Program-made: the position numbers and the translations under genes | Shown: positions 50,042 through 62,021 of the stretch, piece by piece | How positions within the stretch are numbered: the stretch's first letter is position 1 | How the letters are laid out: every line of letters starts with the position of its first letter | From: Phascolomyces articulosus | Taxonomy: Eukaryota > Mucoromycota > Mucoromycetes > Mucorales > Lichtheimiaceae | Length of the DNA stretch: 64,000 nucleotides | NCBI GenBank assembly: GCA_025677815.1 | Contig: JAIXMP010000028.1 | Span: forward strand, 310,001-374,000 | Direction of reading: 5' to 3' | Notes under the pieces: generated by a model | Told to the model about the DNA's origin: nothing | Database searches by the model: none | What the model saw: only the letters and a program-made list of their open reading frames with translations

Positions 50042-50497
50042 TATGTATTGTGTTCTGATTTTGTTTAATGGGTCAAAGCTCTATTATAATTGTGTAATGG
50101 GCAAATGTAAAAAAGCAGAAGGTGGTCTGAGCGAAAAAATAGAATGGATTACACCAGCACCAGCCACTATGGGTAACTTTTTGCGTTTGAGCATATTGTG
50201 CCTCGTTTCTAACTTCCGAAATAAACCTTTTGCTTTGACAACAAATAACAAGTAAAACTATATATACTTGAAAAGGAGTGAATAATAAACATAGTCTTAA
50301 TGATATTTAGACATTTCCATACATGGAGTTGTTCACAATATACTATTGATTGGAAACTATAGCAATAATGAAGCTTTATAGTTATTTGTTTATCTTCACA
50401 ACAACAACAAAAAGATACGATAGAAATTTTCAAATCGTTGTTATTGTCATGATGAAAACAATATCATTTATTTTTATTATTACTTTTTTTGTTCTAT

Positions 50498-52591
50498 TTA
50501 ATTTCGTCCTTCACCACAAATGACAAGACGGTAATGAGCTTTTCCATTCATAATCCGATCAATACCTTGATTCACGTCATCAAGGGTATTGCCAATCTTG
50601 TTAATCCAGGGTCGAACGCCTGTTTCACTTGCAAAGGCCAACATTTCATACAAATCATCACTGCTCCCCACGAAACTGCCAATTATACTGATATGTCTCA
50701 AGACAAAAGCAGTGGATGTCAATGGAACAGGGTCATCCGGTAAATCAAGTAAAATCAATTTACCACGAGTCTTGATCATACTTAATAGATCATCCCAATT
50801 CGTTGACTTGCCAGAGCCACATACCAGTAAAACATCTAGCGATTTTAAATATTCAGGGGGAATTGACTTGTTGCAACCATTTTTTTTAAGTGCAATAAAA
50901 TCTGTCGCTCCCAATTCGGTCGCTTCTGCTGCTTTGGCACTTGTAGATGATACAGCCACAACCTTTTTACATTTTTTGGCTCGAGCCCATTGAATCTGTA
51001 AACATTGAATGATAATGGATAGATAATTATATAAGCTTCCTTTTCAATTTAAAAACAACCATGAATATTTTCTCGATCAAATTTTCTTTGCTCTCTTTCT
51101 CTTCACTCTCTACTAAGTCCTCTCTCCATCCTACATTCCATCCCCTCCCAAATTTCTAATGCTCTACTTTGATCAATAAATATATAACTTACTGCAAGGT
51201 GACCTAGTCCACCGATTCCGACCATTCCCACTACAGAGTTTTCGCCAATATTTTGATGTATGAATGGGAGATATCTATAAACCACGATTATGGATGAAGC
51301 TCCGTTAAGTCATATATATTACAAAAACAGTAAATAATGTTATGAAATACTATTCATCACTACTATTATTATTGTTAATACTTACGTTGTAATGCCTGCA
51401 CAAAGTCTATTATATATAATTAAGAAGGATGTTTTGTTTTTTAGTTAATAACATTCTCAATAATCATAAAAAGAGTTTTAATACATCAGTTTCACAGTTA
51501 TATTGAATTTTAATAAGCTTACAATGGAGCACCTTCTTCACTTGAAATATTATCCGGGATTTTGATAGCCCAATTTGCCTGGACCCTAGCTTTGTTAGAA
51601 TAGCCCTAGTTTTATTACATTATTTTAATATTGACTAAAAAGTATATACGTACGTTGTCGTACCTCTATTTGTATTAAGACCAGGGACTTTTCTCTCTCT
51701 CTAATGAATGGATACGGCATTGCATATAGTAACATAATCTTTTTTAAAGAAAAGAAAAAGACTTACCCCGTACGTTCGATAGCCCTTATACAAACTTCCA
51801 TATGTAGATACCTTTTTATAACATAACTGTCGAAAGCCATCTTGGCACTGTTCACACGAATCACAACTACGACACACTGGACTTACACCCACTCGATCAT
51901 TTAATTTCAAATGATGAACGTTGGTTCCAATAGCAGTGATTCTACCTATAAACTCGTGCCCTGGGATCAATGGAAAATGGGCACGTTTCCAACCCTAGAA
52001 TTCATTTGTTGTTAGCATCTGGCCCATTTTTGTTTAATAAAAACTTCGTTCGTTTTGATATTTTTTTTTTACTTTCTATCATGCTCTTTAGCTCCCTTTT
52101 TTTGTTTTATAAGACTTACATTGGTCAGCTGATGAACATCGGATCCACAGCTATGTTTCGTCGAAATTGTAATAATAGTAAAACGGGATAAAGAGTAATA
52201 AGATATAATATTTAAATATATGATAATAATATTAGTTAAAATAGTTTAATATAAAACCTTGTTTTTTTTTCTTTAGTCATCTAGTTTAGATTCCTCTAGT
52301 TATACTTTCTCCCAACTACCAAGTCATTAGCTTGTTTTCTCTCCTCTTCTTCTCACTTTCTTCTTATTAATTTACTCTTCTTCTCTTCTCCCCCAAAGAA
52401 CAAAATGATAAATGAAAATGATTTATACTTTACATTCCACAGGCTAATATAGATATTTCAACTTCATCACCATCCAAGGGGCGAGGATCAAATTTATAGG
52501 GAACTAAACTTATCTCACCTGCTGCAACGTCAAATGGTTTTAAAGCAGCATAACCAATAAATTGTTCTTGTTGTTTTTCAGTCGAATCCAT
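50498..52591 (-). CDS. zinc-dependent alcohol dehydrogenase (cinnamyl/ADH6-type MDR)
   Basis: Seven exons (52591-52434, 52150-52120, 51994-51767, 51605-51523, 51406-51386, 51274-51193, 50995-50498) give 366 residues. Catalytic-zinc ligands are in ACGICGSDVHQL and PLIPGHEFIGR. The structural-zinc motif is CRSCDSCEQCQDGFRQLC. The NADP(H)-binding Rossmann turn is GMVGIGGLGHLA, and the pattern HISIIGSFVGSSDDL is typical of the ADH6/cinnamyl-alcohol group. These enzymes reduce aldehydes with NADPH; the exact substrate cannot be told from sequence. The fifth exon is only 21 nt, coding for the LLCAGIT region. Two exons would be missed by a long-frame search. Confidence 0.93.
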
Positions 52592-54522
52592 GATACAAGT
52601 AATAATAGATAGATGATTTGATCGATATTATAGTATTCTTTTTCTTTTTTCAAGTATTGAGTGAGGAAAAAGACGTTTCTCAGGGAAAAAAAATATATGT
52701 GTATAAATATAAAAACAAAAGGAAAATCTTCTTTCCACGGCCCGAATTATGTAAACGTTTTGTTGGTTGAAGTGCGTTAGTAGAGGGTCCTTTTTGGTGA
52801 TTTTTTGCACACCGTTTCCTTGACTCCGATACAAAAACAAGACTAAACTACGTGTTCCAATTGTACACCATTTTGGTTATCATTATTGTTATTGCTACAT
52901 GAAATGATGTTATACCTAATATCTAAAAATATTACCAAGTCTATTAAAACACTCTGATATAAATAAACTGTGTACCTTTTTATAATACAATGTTTTAAAT
53001 GGTGGGAATACCATTGATATAAACTTGGTGATACCCCGTTAAGAAGAAGAGCAGAAGAAGCCTAACGAACCTCAAGCTTATTTATTAGTAACTACATTAA
53101 TTGTTTAGTTTTTCAGTGAAAATAGAGCAATATACATTTTTCTAAGTATTTATATCGTAATTCTTTTTAATAATAGAACCCGTATTTTTACACATAAAGG
53201 TAACGATGTATAAACCTAGTAAAATATCAGATAATAAATAATTCTTCTTATATTTGCACATTCCAAGGGAAGTAACATATTTCTACACCTAGATAATACA
53301 AATATATAATTTCACATTGTGATAATGGTTCATCTAGTTAATTTATTATAGTATTCTTTGTACTTTAGTGATTGCTGATGATGATGATATGTGTGAGACA
53401 ACAGCTCTTGTGCTACAAACATTGGAGCAAGTGATTGCATTCGGTAGCAGCAAAGACATGCATCGTTCTTTTCTGTTTCTCATACAAATTTCAAAGAATA
53501 GTAATTCCTTTAGGCACACATTACATAATATATATTAACTCATAAGCTTTATGTCATCCTAGCACAATGCCCTTTGAGTCCTTTATACTACAGCTATAAT
53601 AAAAATCCTAGTGTTACTGCCTATCACTTTTATTATATTTTTCTCCCTCACTGAGTCGCGTAGCACATCATTAAAAAAGTAGTTGTCATCAACATACTAT
53701 TATAGACATTGTTAAGGATCTTATTTTCTCTTGAATTAAACATGTAATATATGGTAATATACAGTTTCACTAGTAGAAAGCATGCATTGGTATTACATTC
53801 ATGTAATTATAATACATATAATCCTATAATGAGTGTCAATCGCTTTTATGCTTTTTTTTTTCATAATGAAGAAGTTTCTATAAATTGCAAGTGAAAATAA
53901 GGTTTTCTGACCGAAATTTTCTGTGTAAAATCAAAGGTGAATATCAATTCCTCTTGACTTCAATTGCTTATATATCTAATAAGTAACATTAATTGTAAAA
54001 TTTCTATATTATAAATAAAACTATAAATATACAACATATATGTTGATATTATAGAGTGTTTAATGTTAATTAAATATGACGCCATTCAGCCTTATAATGT
54101 TGGCTAGTAGAATTTGATAAAAAAGACGAATGGTACTTTAATTCTTATGTAAAAGTCGGTAATAACAATTATAATGTAGAAAGTTGTTTTTTAAATCATT
54201 AACAGCTATATATCCATCAACATGAATACCATATACTCTACTTCTCATTATAAAGTGGGACCCAATGAAACAGTGAAATTAAATAGGGAAGAGACAGCTA
54301 CAGTACTTATGTGGATTCGGAAGAAACCTCAACCGAAGTGAGATCAAAACCATTTTTGGATTTTATACAGTTTTTTTTTTTTTTTTTGCTGCAATCTGAA
54401 AAAAAAAATAATAATAAAAAATAGTTTTTTTAACAGCTTTGAGGGTGTACAGCAAATTCTTCCTTTCTCCTCCCCCACCCCTTACCTCATTTCCGACCAT
54501 TGTTATTTTTTATATATTACAT
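52592..54522. promoter_or_regulatory. divergent intergenic region
   Basis: About 1.9 kb between the dehydrogenase (-) and the ITC1-like gene (+), so it holds two outward promoters. AT-rich with scattered T-runs (54371-54387). A pyrimidine-rich tract at 54455-54500 lies just before the ITC1 ATG. No gene or RNA found. Confidence 0.5.
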
Positions 54523-57500
54523 ATGCCCCTGTTAAACGACAAACGTATACCTTTAACGACTCCTCCTCCTTACGACTCGAGAAAGAAACGAAAGGAAGTG
54601 TGGTACCTGCGCTTCACGAATGAAATATTCACAACTTACGAGTATCCTTTTTTTAAAATTGATTTTAACTACTTAAAACACGCGCATACGTGTTTATCTT
54701 AAATCTTCGTATTTTTTTTTTACTATTATTCTTATTTTATCCATTATCATTATGACAATCATTCCTGAAAAAATACTATGCATGGTGGTTGTGTCAAGTT
54801 TGCGACCCAGTTTGGAAAAACTCACAATCTGTCATTTCTCAAAAACTGTTTGACAATCCTTAACTATACTTTTTATTTTATTGTTATCTTAAAATAGAGA
54901 ATATATCAATCGACTTATGCTTTACCATCAACCCATATGGACTTGCGAAGCAACAGGAAGAACTAATCTGACATATGAGCAGGCATTGGAAAGTGAAGGT
55001 CGCGACGAACAAAATAGAGCTGAATTCAAGTTTTGTGAAGTATTACGAAAACGCATATTTTATAATGTTCAGTTCCGTAAGTTTACTACTATTATTATTA
55101 TTCACTGTTTCTTTATCACCATATAAAGAAATATTGGTAGATTGATTTATCTCTTGGATAATTATTTCTATAGAAACGATACGACTCGAACCTTTAGTGG
55201 AAGAGATTTATACCTTTTTTCGATTCAATTTTGCAGTGGGTGAAATAGTTCATTGTAAACTGAGCGAGAATATGTAAGATGGTTCTCATGACTATCAATA
55301 AGAATGATGGGACTGGAGAGAGAGAAAAAAAAAGTGACCATGTGTTTTATTTTTGCGTTGATGAGATCCATACGTTGCATATAAAATTTTACTTACCGAA
55401 TGATGGGATTAAAACCATTTTGAATCATTAGTTATTTGGCCAGGATTGTAGATATATATCCTGGATTCAATGGAAAAATACAATCTTATCCACATCAACA
55501 ACAACAGCATTATACACCTATTGTACCTACTGGTTCTTCAGATGAAACAGAATCAGAACCTGATGATATCCCACGACAACCCAATGGACGTTTACGATTT
55601 CCAGATGCGTTTTTACATCCTACACCTGATACTACCGAATCTACCAATACAGCAACAAATTCAAATACATCTAATATTATCAGTAATAATTCTTCTATAA
55701 ATGTACCTTCTGGACAACAACAACAGCAACAAGATGTTGTTGTACCTGAATCATCATCAAATCAAGAACCTCATCATGATCACGCCACCCCGCGTACTTT
55801 TGATCCAAATTATATCAACCCATCTCAAGCATTAAAATATAGAGTTCAACTTATTAACGAATATGGCCAACCTCTTGAAGATCTTGTAAGAGATGTGGAT
55901 GCTGATGAAATAAGGTTAGATCTTTCAAAAAAAAAAGGATCCGTCATGGGAATTATGCAAAACCTGTGGAATTGTTGGATATATATATGTGTACATAAAA
56001 ATAGTTCTTGTGATTCATTTTTCTAATGCGATATTTCTATAATATGACAGGAGAGACAAACGTGTATTCAACCGTCACATGATTCAAAGACTTGTTCGAG
56101 AATGTGCGAAACGAGATAGTTATATTGGTGCACCATGGTTAATCAAGGTATTTATTTTGGGATTTGGAAAGAAAAAAAGGAGGGAGTTAATCTCAATATA
56201 ATGAATGGAATACAAAAGAGAGAGAAAAAACCGGATTGCTAAGTTACAACAACAATTTGATTCTTAGCCAAATGTTGCTTATCATTATGGGATCAGCACC
56301 GTGTTACCTCAACATTTACAAGAAGCACAAGATTTGGCATATGCAAATCAGGCACGAAAACGAAAAGCACCATTAAAGGAGTTGGAAGACAAAGAAGCAG
56401 AAAAGAGAGCAAGAAAGGAAGAGAACCTTTTACAAAAAGCGAAATTAAAGGAAGAAAAAGAACGTCAACGAGAAGAGAGACGAAAGCAAGCTGCGGTCAA
56501 ATATCCTATTGAAGATCTTGATCTTCCAATTTATAGAAAGGATCCAAACTTAAACTGGGCATTGATTGATATGGCACCAGATAAATATACTGGACCTGCT
56601 ACTATTCCATACCCAACCGGCGGACGTGATCCTCGGCCTTCTTTACACAAAAACACGGCAATCCCTGACGATATCTTTGAAACATTTGTATCTGTATGGT
56701 CCTTCTTGGCTGTATTTTCTGATCCATTGGGTCTTTCGCCTTTCAGCATTGACGATTTCGAACGTGTTTTGTGTCAACCCCCTCAACATATGCAAAAATC
56801 AAACGTATTATTTGAAAGCAACGCGTGTCTTTTAAATCTGATCATTAAGGATCGACAACAGGATATTGGAGGTGAAATTGCAAGTGGTGTAGTCAATGAA
56901 GAATATTTGGAAGCAATCAAGGAGGATCAAGATGATGAAGTGGATGATGATGATGAAGAAGAAGAAGAGGAAAATGATGGTGAAAATTCATATTCATCTA
57001 CACGTTCTTCTTCTAGAAGAAGATCATCCGTGTCTACATCAAAACAACAAGATCGGGATTCAGCATTGACACGTCTTCGAGGCGAAAAAGTAGAACGAGG
57101 ATGGCGAGATTCTGAACAACTCAAATTATCATCTGGTTGGGATAGAAGGACAATTAGAAACACTAAAGGCTGGGAAACTGTATTGATTGGATGTTTGAAT
57201 GAAATTGCAACACCCGCTTTGGTCCCTGAATTGGATATGATTTTGCGTCATTTGGTTCCAAGAAATAAATCAACAGTATCTGAACGAGAACGCCAATACC
57301 CCTCTTTGAGTATCAAACATAAACTTGCGATTCTCAGTTTTCTCATTGATGCTGTGAATGAATCAACAGCTATAAAGTAAGTTATATATAGTCATAGATA
57401 GATATTAGCACTTGGGAGGTAGATTGCATATTTTTTTTATAAAATCTTTTTTTTTCTCACACCCGTAATCATCCTCTCTATTTATAGGGAATACATGGAA

Positions 57501-58880
57501 AGTTGTCAAGAACAACTTACTGAATTTAGACGACAAAAAATGGAATTAAATAAGGAGATCAAAAATTTGTGAGTTTTGATTTTCTTTAACGTTAAAAAGT
57601 ATACCCTTCTCTGATGATTTGATTTCATATACTAAATATCAATGTTTATTATATTTAGAGCTGCAAGACGTGCTGAATTAGATAAGCGGGATCGTACAGA
57701 AAAAGAGGAAAAGGATACAACTGAAGATGACGATGAAGATACAGACAGTGATGAAGAGGATTCTGACTCTGATTCTGAATCAAACGATGAGGATGATAGT
57801 GATAATTCGGTTGATAGTGATGCGTAAGTCATTCTATTTATTACTCTGCTTGAATCACTACAAAATAGAAAAGAAACAAAGAGGCTCAGTAAAGCTGACG
57901 GCTTTTTTTAATACTCTTTAGTCCCGCCCGTGGTATCAAGAGTCATGAACGAAGACATCGATCTCGACAAGAAAAATTGAAATTAAAACAACAAAAGCGT
58001 AAAGAAATGGAACAGTTGAAAAAGGAAATGTATGAAAAACAAAGAGAAGCAGCCAAAGCAAGAAGTCAAGAATTACGACAAAAGGCAGAAGAACGAAGGA
58101 AATTGGAAGATGAAGATCGAGCACTTCGTAAAAAGGTAATAACTGAAGCATCTATCATCTGTATGCGTACTGGACCAATCAGTATTTTTTTTTGGAGAAA
58201 ATACTAAAATTATTTTGAACAGGAGGAACAATTGGAAAAGGATATGCGAAAGTACACAACACTACGAGTACGCCCATTAGGTAAAGATAGATTCTTTAAT
58301 CGCTATCTCTACCTGGATAATATTGGGACATCTAGTACATATGGTACCGGCCGTCTTTATGTCCAAGGCCCAAGTGATGTTGACATTCAAATGATTCATG
58401 AACGAGATCGACCTTATGATGAACCAGAACAGCCATGGGGACGTGCTGGTGGTCAATGGTTCATGTTGGCTCTAATGAAAGCACAAGGATTGGATGAAGA
58501 GAGTGAATGGCTTGAACAACGTTTGAACACACCACCAGATGTCATGCCAAGTCGTACTTGGTGGAGATGTTATACTGAACCAGAGGAAGTAAGTTTGCCA
58601 ATATTTATATTTGTGTGTTACATAACCATGATTATCCTCCAAATACACACTACTTTTGTATTCACTTCGATATGAAAAAAAACATTAACAAAAAAAATCT
58701 TTTTTTTAATAGATCCAACAATTACTTTCATGGTTAAATCCAAAGGGTATTCGTGAATGTAAACTCAAAAATGAAATAGCAAAACGACATACTTATATCG
58801 CAGAATCCATGAAAAGACGTGCACAAGCAGTGAGCAAATTGGAAGCACAGGCAGCAAAACGAAACTCGAAATCACGATAA
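54523..58880 (+). CDS. ITC1: ISWI-complex subunit with WAC and DDT domains (Itc1/Acf1-like)
   Basis: Eleven exons (54523-54641, 54898-55076, 55174-55273, 55432-55914, 56051-56147, 56268-57376, 57488-57568, 57659-57823, 57922-58135, 58223-58588, 58713-58880) give 1026 residues. Itc1/Acf1 proteins are the large accessory subunits of ISWI nucleosome-spacing remodellers. The WAC domain is at ~25-130 (EYINRLMLYHQPIWTCEATG, TNLTYEQALESE). After a Gln/Asn-rich linker and a charged coiled coil, the DDT domain is seen at ~480-560 (DIFETFVSVWSFLAVFSDPL, DDFERVLCQPP). WHIM-like blocks follow (YPSLSIKHKLAILSFLID; RPLGKDRFFNRYLYLDN; GGQWFMLALMKAQGLDEESE). Acidic runs lie at ~645-655 and in exon 8. No PHD or bromodomain is present, as in yeast Itc1. 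The donor of exon 4 (GTTAGA) is weak. Confidence 0.93.
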
Positions 58881-59465
58881 TCTACTTTTTTTCCTTCTGT
58901 TTTTTTTTCTTCCTCCTTGTATTTAGTGCTATTCATCCAACTTAAAATATCAAAACACACGTAATCATACTACTTCGCATCTTTTATATATATATATGCA
59001 CAAGCTGCTTAAAATTCTTATTAGTTTTTTTTTAATTTTTTTTCTGATTGTTATATTTCTTTTTTCAAAAAAAAATCTTTAATATCGATTGAATTTCTTC
59101 GTTCAGGGTATCTACTCTTTCAACAAGATTATATTATAACACTTTCTCTACATTTAGTCTATATGATATTATATTGTTTGGTTAAATAAAGATACCACTG
59201 AATTTATTTCATAAAAAAATATTGTTACTTTTGGAGATATTGATCTGCAAAATAATGGTATAATGATGATATATTACGAGGTGATGAATCAATTTTTAAT
59301 TTATCAAAAACTTCCACTTTTCATAATATTTTTCACAGAATATATGATTTTTTTATATATTCTATCTTTATTCCTCGACATGACTTGAGTATTGTATATA
59401 AAAAGAACGAAAACGATTATCAGAGATAATTCATTTATTATTGATTAAATAATTAAGAGATTTAA
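58881..59465. other. non-coding flank
   Basis: 3' flank of the ITC1-like gene, AT-rich. No gene or transposon terminus recognised. Confidence 0.4.
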
Positions 59466-60480
59466 AGAATAATACCCTGCAAAACATCAACCCGAAAAAC
59501 ATTTCCATTATTAGGAGGGAGGCCTCTATCCAATCGTTCTTGAATATCATGATAGCTGCTTCATACTGTGAAACTCTATATATCTTTATGCATCAATACC
59601 AACCTGAAGTATATAATCCTATGAAAATATATTATATAATATCACGTACTTGAAATGAGTCTTGAAGCTTCTAATAATACCCGCATCCAATGGCTACATC
59701 GCTGATGTAGTGTTGGGTGATAAGTAAAGTAATTCAATGTTAGTTGGCTCGTAATCGCAATAATGACCAGAGAAGTTATCCAACATAAGAAGAATTTTAC
59801 GGTTTTGGTGTATCATAGCCCTATCAAGCTTTTTTAAATATTCTTTGAAAATACTACGCGACATCCATGCATTGGCGTTACCACGGTAAAAAGAAAGGTC
59901 GACCTTATTTCTAAGTGCTTTGTTTTATGACTAATAAAAAAATAATACTTATCTGTATAAGATATAAATATAATAAATTCGACAACAATAATAAAGAATA
60001 TGTACCATTTCAAAACTTCTTGGTTTTTTGGACTTGCCAATAAACCATGGGTACCACTTGTCAGATCCATCAGCATTTGTAGTAAAAACTACAGTCAGTC
60101 TTGATTTATCTTGCTTAGTGCCTTTAAATGGACCAGAGGCAATTGTTGTCATAGGTGTACTTGCATAAAACACAACAGTATCATACATATTGTAAATATC
60201 ACGAAGAGCATACTACTTTGTTTTTTCTTGAATTTCTGGTAGTTTAACTAAAGCAAGTTCTAAATCTGCAGAACTGCCTTCGCCGTGCAATCGCTGCATT
60301 TTCAAATCATATCTTTCCTTGAAACAATCCTTCCAGCCGTTAGAAAAGCCAAATTCATCAGGGATATCAATCTTATGGAATGTTGATAGTTTTTCTTTTT
60401 GATAAGACGTGATATTTAAATCCTGGTTTCGAAGATGCTTTCTTGCTTGCATATTCCTCCATAAGTGATACAGGATTCAT
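59466..60480 (-). pseudogene. broken pogo/CENP-B-type transposase (DDE superfamily)
   Basis: Reading leftward: a CENP-B-type hel-turn-helix segment (EFGFSNGWKDCFKERYDL, QRLHGEGSSADLE); a DDE core with DIYNMYDTVVFY, RLTVVFTTNADGSDKWYPW and IGKSKKPRSFEM; a 70-80-nt intron-like gap; then FYRGNANAWMSRSIFKEYL, ILLMLDNFSGHYCDY and PLDAGIIRSFKTHFKY. It is interrupted by TAG at 60210-60212 and by TAG between SAM and PLDAG near 59702. A C-terminal remnant reads IQERLDRGLPPNNGN (to ~59470). The N-terminal DNA-binding part is missing. Not active. The second stop replaces the glutamine that usually precedes PLD. Confidence 0.8.
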
Positions 60481-61542
60481 CACAACCATCTATACGACAC
60501 TGTTAGTTTATGCCTTTATAAAAAATACATTTAGTCAATAAATCAAATCATTATTATTTACCTTTGCCATCAACATTAATTCGATAATGGGAATAATACC
60601 AGTACAAAAGAGAGATGCATGTCGTGGAATCTCATATTCTTCAGGTTTTCGTAATCTACATACCACACCACCAGGACAATCCATAATGTTACGAGACATT
60701 CTGAAGCCTATCGACATATTTATTATTAGTTCATCACCCTTAATAACAAATGCTGGTCTTGTTTATATGTTTTTTACTTACAGGTATGGCTAAATCCAAC
60801 TACTTGAAAATTTCGAGCGAATTCAAGATCATTTCCAGTATTAGATACGGCTCTTGTAAACACATTTTTCATTAATTTGGGTAAATGGAGTTGCGTTTTC
60901 AATAATTTCTTTTTTGCCAATTCCACCTACGTCCATTTTCCCACATTCGTCAACCCAGAATTCCACATTATCCTTCATCAAGAGTAGATCAGGTCTCGAG
61001 CTTTTCACTTGCTCGGCTACTGGCTTCTTTCCATCTACTCGTCTTTCATTATTCAAACGTACTAAATTTGCGAGACACGAGTTATCCCTACATACAACCC
61101 TAAATCAAAATTAGAAAACATTCAATCACTCACTCACAACAGCAAGGATTATCATCCATATAATATATAAAATGAAAAAAGCTTACCTTTTTATATACAC
61201 AAGGTTGTCAAGACATTTGTCCAATTGACTCCATATGCGAACAACAAAATCAAATTCGGAAGGTCCATTAGTCATACGACTGGGGATATTCCACCGATAC
61301 AAATGACAAATTTCCTTTAACGTCGAGACAAGCCAATACACATCAAACTATTCGTAAGGATCAAATGGTGCGAGTTTTTCAAGATAACTAGTAAGATTAT
61401 CCACAATTTTTTTGTCTTGATCTTTTTGCTGATGGTTGCTGATAATATTTTCGACAATACTTCGACATGAATACAAAATATCACCAATAGTAGAAAATAA
61501 AGACGGCAAAAAAGCGACACCTTTGGTACTAATTTCTTGCAT
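60481..61542 (-). pseudogene. broken ORFan with a PD-(D/E)XK-like motif
   Basis: Exons near 61542-61190, 61117-60783 and 60711-60563, plus a short one at ~60491, read a coherent protein. A helical N-terminus (MQEISTKGVAFLPSLFSTIG) is followed by SSRPDLLLMKDNVEFWVDEC then GK, and later RMSRNIMDCPGGVVCRLRKP. The spacing of PD, a later acidic residue and K resembles PD-(D/E)XK nuclease folds, a weak inference. It is damaged by TAG after DPYE (near 61347) and by a one-base deletion before VSNTGNDLEFARNFQVVGF (near 60850). Its last part abuts the transposase remnant, which may have replaced its 3' end. Confidence 0.5.
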
Positions 61543-61636
61543 TTAACATTTGGAAAAGAATGGTTTCCATACAGGATCATCAACATTTAGTATAAGTGAA
61601 TGACTACAGCTATTTTTTCAAAGCTCATTAATTAAT

Positions 61637-61800
61637 ATACGTTGAAGTACGGTGAAAAATTGTTGTTTTATTTAATGTCTCCATTGAACACATCGTCAGG
61701 TCTGACATACTTGTTCGAATACGTTGAAGTACGATGAAAATGTTTTGTTTTATTTAACGTCTCCGTTGAACATAGCGTCCGGTCGGACATATTTGTTCGA
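61637..61800. repeat. two tandem 82-bp repeats related to the LINE
   Basis: Copies at 61637-61718 and 61719-61800 both begin ATACGTTGAAGTACG and end TTGTTCGA, with about 15 differences. A related sequence occurs at about 63548-63660 inside the LINE's reverse-transcriptase frame. Similarity continues to the right of copy 2 (61801-61880 versus 63661-63720), including AACCCTGTTGGGATACAGGG against AATCCTATTGGGCTATAAGG. Confidence 0.65.
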
Positions 61801-62021
61801 GACATCAAAAAAGGCATAAAGTTTTAGAAAAAACCCTGTTGGGATACAGGGAAAAGGTAAAGGGGAGAAGGGGAGAGTACAAAAAAGGTATTGTAGTAGT
61901 TCATATGCTATTATAGTTGTTATTACGAAACATAAAAGTTTAAGTCGTAAATAGGGGGCTGGGTTAGGTATCCTAATGGTTTTATATATATATATATACA
62001 TTATGTGGGATAGCTAATGAA

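Noticed and set aside
59466..61542. TAG read as glutamine (altered code)
   Set aside because: In-frame TAG appears only in mobile or decayed sequences. None interrupts the eleven reconstructed genes, which end in TAA or TGA.
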